Source: Calcarisporiella thermophila CBS 279.70 | Taxonomy: Eukaryota; Calcarisporiellomycota | Assembly: GCF_041956535.1 (NCBI RefSeq) | Contig: NW_027192230.1 | Location: 1-35,866, forward strand | Direction: 5' to 3' | DNA: 35,866 nt | In this document: positions 30,384 to 35,866 of the stretch, piece by piece | How positions within the stretch are numbered: the stretch's first letter is position 1 | Layout of the letters: each line of letters starts with the position of its first letter | Program-made: the position numbers and the translations under genes | Notes under the pieces: model-generated | Told to the model about the DNA's origin: nothing | The model's input: only the letters and a program-made list of their open reading frames with translations | Databases searched by the model: none

Positions 30384-32208
30384 TCAGTGTTGCACAATGT
30401 ATTCGAGCATTGTCAAAACGGCTTTAAGAAGGCTTTCACCGGAAGGGATAATTTTTGAGGGAGGAAGGACAAAGCTGTTTCCTTCAAGTTCAATAAGAAA
30501 TGCGTATGGTACTTTTCCGGCTATTCGTGAATGGATTTATCAATTTACTACCTGCAGCTTCTATGTTGGATTACATTAAAAATTAGATTGCACTTACGGC
30601 CAGTTGCCCAATCAATTGACATTCCAATCCCTTTACTTCCCGCGCTGCACATTTTAGTAGGCTTAAAGGGTGCAACATCAATTGCTTTAGCAGTTTGTTT
30701 AGCGCATTCCTCTAATTTTTTTGCGGTTGGTGTGTTCTAAAATAACTCCTTTTAGTGCAAGTTTGCTAAATACGGGCATCTACACTTACTCCATTACATC
30801 CTGGGCCAAATGTATACATCACTATATGTAAAGATATATAATATTTATCTGATAAATTAGATATATATCATACAATCTTCGGCTACTCACCCAGTTGGCC
30901 ATATGAATGGAAATCGATATAAGCGGTAGCATTTTTCTCTTTGATGAAATTTGCAATATTTTTTGTTTCGGGTGCTGAGAAAGGCTTGGATCCAAAGTAA
31001 GCTAAAAAAAGAGAGTCTTAACAAATGAAACTGTAAATACGTATTATACTAAAATACCTACTTTCGTCACATGGGTTATTAGAAGCTCCTCCCCACCCTG
31101 CATCCTAATTTATAATGAAAGTGCAATAGAAATTGTTAACTGTTTATTCTTTAAACTATATACGCATCCTTACCCAATTACGGTTGTTATCGGTACCAAC
31201 ACAATTTGAACCAGTGTTAGGTTGTCGGTTCTTTCTCCACTATAAATAAATAATAATCTACAATAAACCTATTTTAGCTAAAAGCATTATAATTTTACCA
31301 TACGCTCTTTTGTAAAAGTGTAATGGTATCCATCTGCATTCAAAACTGGGATTGCATATATATCAAATAAATCTACAACCTTAGTAATGCGATCATCTTT
31401 TCCGTACAATCCCGCCAGTGCATTCAAGATATAAGTGGCTGTGGCCTAAAAAGCGCGTCATTAGTTTGTATATGTAAATACTTACCTTTTCTTGGTAAAT
31501 CATATCTTACCGGAGATATCCATTCTCGGGCGTGTTGTCCACCATGATATACAAACCTATATTTGGGATTCTTGCCTTTGATTCTTAAACCGGTTTGATC
31601 CCTACCCTCATAAGTTTTTCCAATACTAAACACTTCGGTGTGATTGGGGTAATCTTGGTTGAGTTTCTTAACCAGCTGCGTAAGCTCCTCGTAAGTGCGA
31701 TATTTTTTGAAAAATTCGAGGTTTGGTGGATTAGCGCTTAATTGCGTGGTAAATTTACCACTCTCCTTCACCATTTGTGATTCTGTAATTGCCTGTTGCA
31801 AGTCTTCAATCTTGACGGAGATTGGGGATTGGATCTCACTTTGCACACCAGTGATGAACTCAGATGGAACGCGTACATCGACTTTTCCAATTTGAGGCAC
31901 AGTCCATTCATCGAGATGATATTTCTTTAATATTTTTTTGTAATATTATATATGTGACTTGGTTTTAGTACCTAATTCTAACTGCTCTTTTTGTTTACCT
32001 TAATAACATTTTGCAATTGCTTTAGCTCGCCTTCATTACGCACGTTGATCGTGAAGACCTGATGGCCTTTATACGTGATGGGCCTAATTGGATTTGTGTA
32101 CTTTTTTACTACTTTACTAATTTGCTGTTGGGTCAATGCTTGTGCAGCCACAGCAGTAGCGCCCATCATTAATATTAATGTGTAAACAAAAAATTGATTG
32201 GCCTTCAT
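30384..32208 (-). CDS. Secreted zinc carboxypeptidase, M14A (CPA-like), 9 exons
   Basis: This is an extracellular exopeptidase that removes C-terminal residues. Minus-strand exons are 32208-31999, 31924-31511, 31445-31299, 31239-31174, 31104-31062, 31001-30891, 30821-30790, 30736-30598 and 30520-30384, giving 432 residues. A signal peptide (to about residue 22) precedes an activation propeptide (VFTINVRNEGELKQL… to DEWTVPQIGKVDVRVP). In the catalytic domain the zinc ligands are His201 and Glu204 (GGQHAREWISP) and His325 (YIDFHSYGQL). Substrate-carboxylate residues occur in MWRKNR and NNRNW, and the catalytic base is Glu398 (FLIELEG). Every family motif is joined correctly across the introns, so the gene looks intact. 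Its neighbour upstream is a secreted subtilisin, suggesting joint breakdown of external protein. Confidence 0.93.
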
Positions 32209-33487
32209 ATTTTTTGAATAATAGTTATTAAATTTTCAAACAGATGTTTGATACGATATACTTTGCTAATAGAAAATATAAATTAAATCATCGCTGGAAA
32301 TAAAAAATGAAAAGGTATATATATCACGATACTAAAAACATGCGCATAAATTGTATTACTCTAATAAGAATTTCATTAAATGTCTTTACTCTCCCCAGAT
32401 ATAATCCAGATATTATATTTAAAGTTTTCTAGTCGCTTTTGTCTATGGTTAAGTAATCAATCTGAACATGATGTTAAAATTACTAAATAAAATTCATTGA
32501 AAAATCTCATTAAACAGATTTTAGGTAGATCATTACCATTCATTTTGCTCAAAATTATTAACTTTGATGAAATCCTAGAATAATTTTCCGAGAAAAAAAA
32601 AGTGGTAGCACCGAATAAAAATATAGTAACACAGAGCGACATCCGAACGTCAGAATATTTTTCAAAATCTCAGAATTTATTAATAATATATCCCCAACAT
32701 TACAACAGAATTAGTCGTCTCTGTTTTATCTGACTGCCTTCGTTGATTTTCTATTTTTACAACAGACTAATGATACATTTATTTTAAATAGTTGCACACT
32801 ACTATTATTAAGTATTAAACATTTTTGATAACATAGCTAATCTAATGCATTTTTATTAAATCATTCAGATATATAGTTTCTCCACAATAGAGTATTTTTG
32901 GCCTAAAATATTCAAATTTGCGTAAATAAAATTATCACATCATCATATGCTGCATGTATATGTATAAATAGACTAATATATTTGTATAAAATTTATATAG
33001 CGATGCTTATGATGTAAATCTTTCGGTAATTATTTCATTCTGTTTTATATAATCCTGAGTAGATCAAAGTTAATTCCAAATCATTCATCAAAATTGGGTA
33101 ATCACTGGAACGAATTATTTTTAATAATATTCCATATGAACGCCCAATCTGATCCAACAATTTCTCTCGACCAGTTTGAACCATATCATTTTTGAAGACT
33201 TCCCCCTATCTACAGAATGCTAAAACGACATCATTATTAATAATCAATTTTTCAAATTTTGTGAAGTAAGCCGATAGATATTTCTGCTTAAGTGTTTGTA
33301 TTGTTTAAAAATCATTTTGTTATCAATATCTTAATTAACTAAATTTATACGGAACACATCATTCATTTCAAAAGTTACAAAATATAATACTGTAAAAATA
33401 TACTAATATTAATATACGAATTTCAACTCCCCAAATGCTAGATAGTTTCGTCTGGAGAGCATCCAAATATATTGAGGAAAAGGTTGC
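32209..33487. other. AT-rich intergenic stretch between the two peptidase genes
   Basis: It contains the carboxypeptidase promoter and the subtilase 3' flank. No further gene is visible. Confidence 0.5.
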
Positions 33488-35217
<1,730 letters not shown>

Positions 35218-35866
35218 TTCTTAATTAATAAAATGAAATAAAAGAATCAATAATTAAGCAAAGTATTGGAAATATGAGTATTTATATAATTTTTTTCAAG
35301 TATTTAAAATATTATATCGATCATTTGTATAGAAACAGGCAAAATATGTATTTTCCCAGAAAATAAGCTAGCTTCAACAGATCTTCGATTAAAATCTCTA
35401 AACATGAAAGATATTTCGAACTTTATTAGCAAATTTTTGACTTAGTTTATGTTATATTATCATGAGTTTTGTTACAATTGCATAATGAATCAATTTAATT
35501 GAGGTAATTGAAGTGATAATTAAATAACGATTTTTAAAACTAAAGATGATAGAAAATATACAGCTTTGATAAGCAAATTTAATTTCTCAACCAATATCTA
35601 TCTTTTATTTTGAAGGATAGTTATGTTTGTTATTTTAATTATATTCATCTAAATATGTAGATGAACCACATTTCTAAAGACGGAGCTAATTGTATTTGAA
35701 ATGACACACTGAGAAACTCTGAATTTTGGCCAAAGAGAAAGAAATAAAAAAAAACAATGTCGTTTGCTATTCCTATTAAAAATTATATAATCATCATATG
35801 CGCATAAGAAAATCTGAACTTTATACAAAACTTATAAAATTACTTTTTTTTATTAGCACACATTTT
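35218..35866. other. AT-rich upstream region of the subtilase gene
   Basis: Promoter side of the minus-strand protease; no other gene is visible up to the window end. Confidence 0.45.

Overview
The window looks like nuclear DNA of a fungus. Genes are split by short GT-AG introns (mostly 57-110 bp), many have TATA boxes 50-90 bp before the ATG, and the families present are fungal: a DHA2 drug transporter, a Ure2-like GST, a DUF4360 secreted protein, a BBE-like flavoprotein, a proteinase K-like subtilase and an M14 carboxypeptidase. The background is AT-rich with long gene-poor stretches and several transposon remnants. An early-diverging, possibly insect-associated lineage (Entomophthoromycotina-like) would fit, but that placement is inference and cannot be proven here.

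Layout. 1-1.6 kb: the 3' part of a cytochrome P450 with a frame break and two unusual repeat-bearing introns. 2.4-4.1 kb: a 14-TM-type MFS transporter (2 exons). 4.8-5.8 kb: scattered coding-like debris with no recognisable family. 6.0-6.3 kb: a small element with 23-bp inverted repeats. 7.5-8.2 kb (minus): a secreted DUF4360 protein (2 exons). 10.3-11.9 kb: a GC-rich island with a Ure2-like GST (2 exons). 12.8-19.4 kb: a tandem array of four intronless, secreted beta-propeller lectin-like genes. The third is cut after its first repeat by a 5'-truncated LINE. 21.9-22.7 kb (minus) and 26.6-27.8 kb (plus): two putative seven-TM proteins, with a secreted BBE-like FAD oxidoreductase (3 exons, minus) between them. 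28.4-30.3 kb: a broken Tc1/mariner (DD34E) transposase running into a 649-base assembly gap. 30.4-32.2 kb (minus): a 9-exon secreted zinc carboxypeptidase. 33.5-35.2 kb (minus): a 9-exon secreted subtilisin.

Exon models were reconstructed by reading splice sites and requiring phase continuity. Summed exon lengths are divisible by three for the MFS, DUF4360, GST, BBE, 26.6-kb 7-TM, carboxypeptidase and subtilase genes, and their family motifs join correctly across introns.

Functional reading: the region is rich in secreted and surface-acting products (lectin-like propellers, endo- and exo-peptidase, DUF4360, a secreted flavoprotein) plus detoxification and efflux genes (P450, GST, DHA2). The strongest unusual signal is the lectin-like array: intronless genes among intron-rich neighbours, with repeats resembling the bacterial PLL-type (Photorhabdus luminescens lectin) propellers, and shared promoter blocks.
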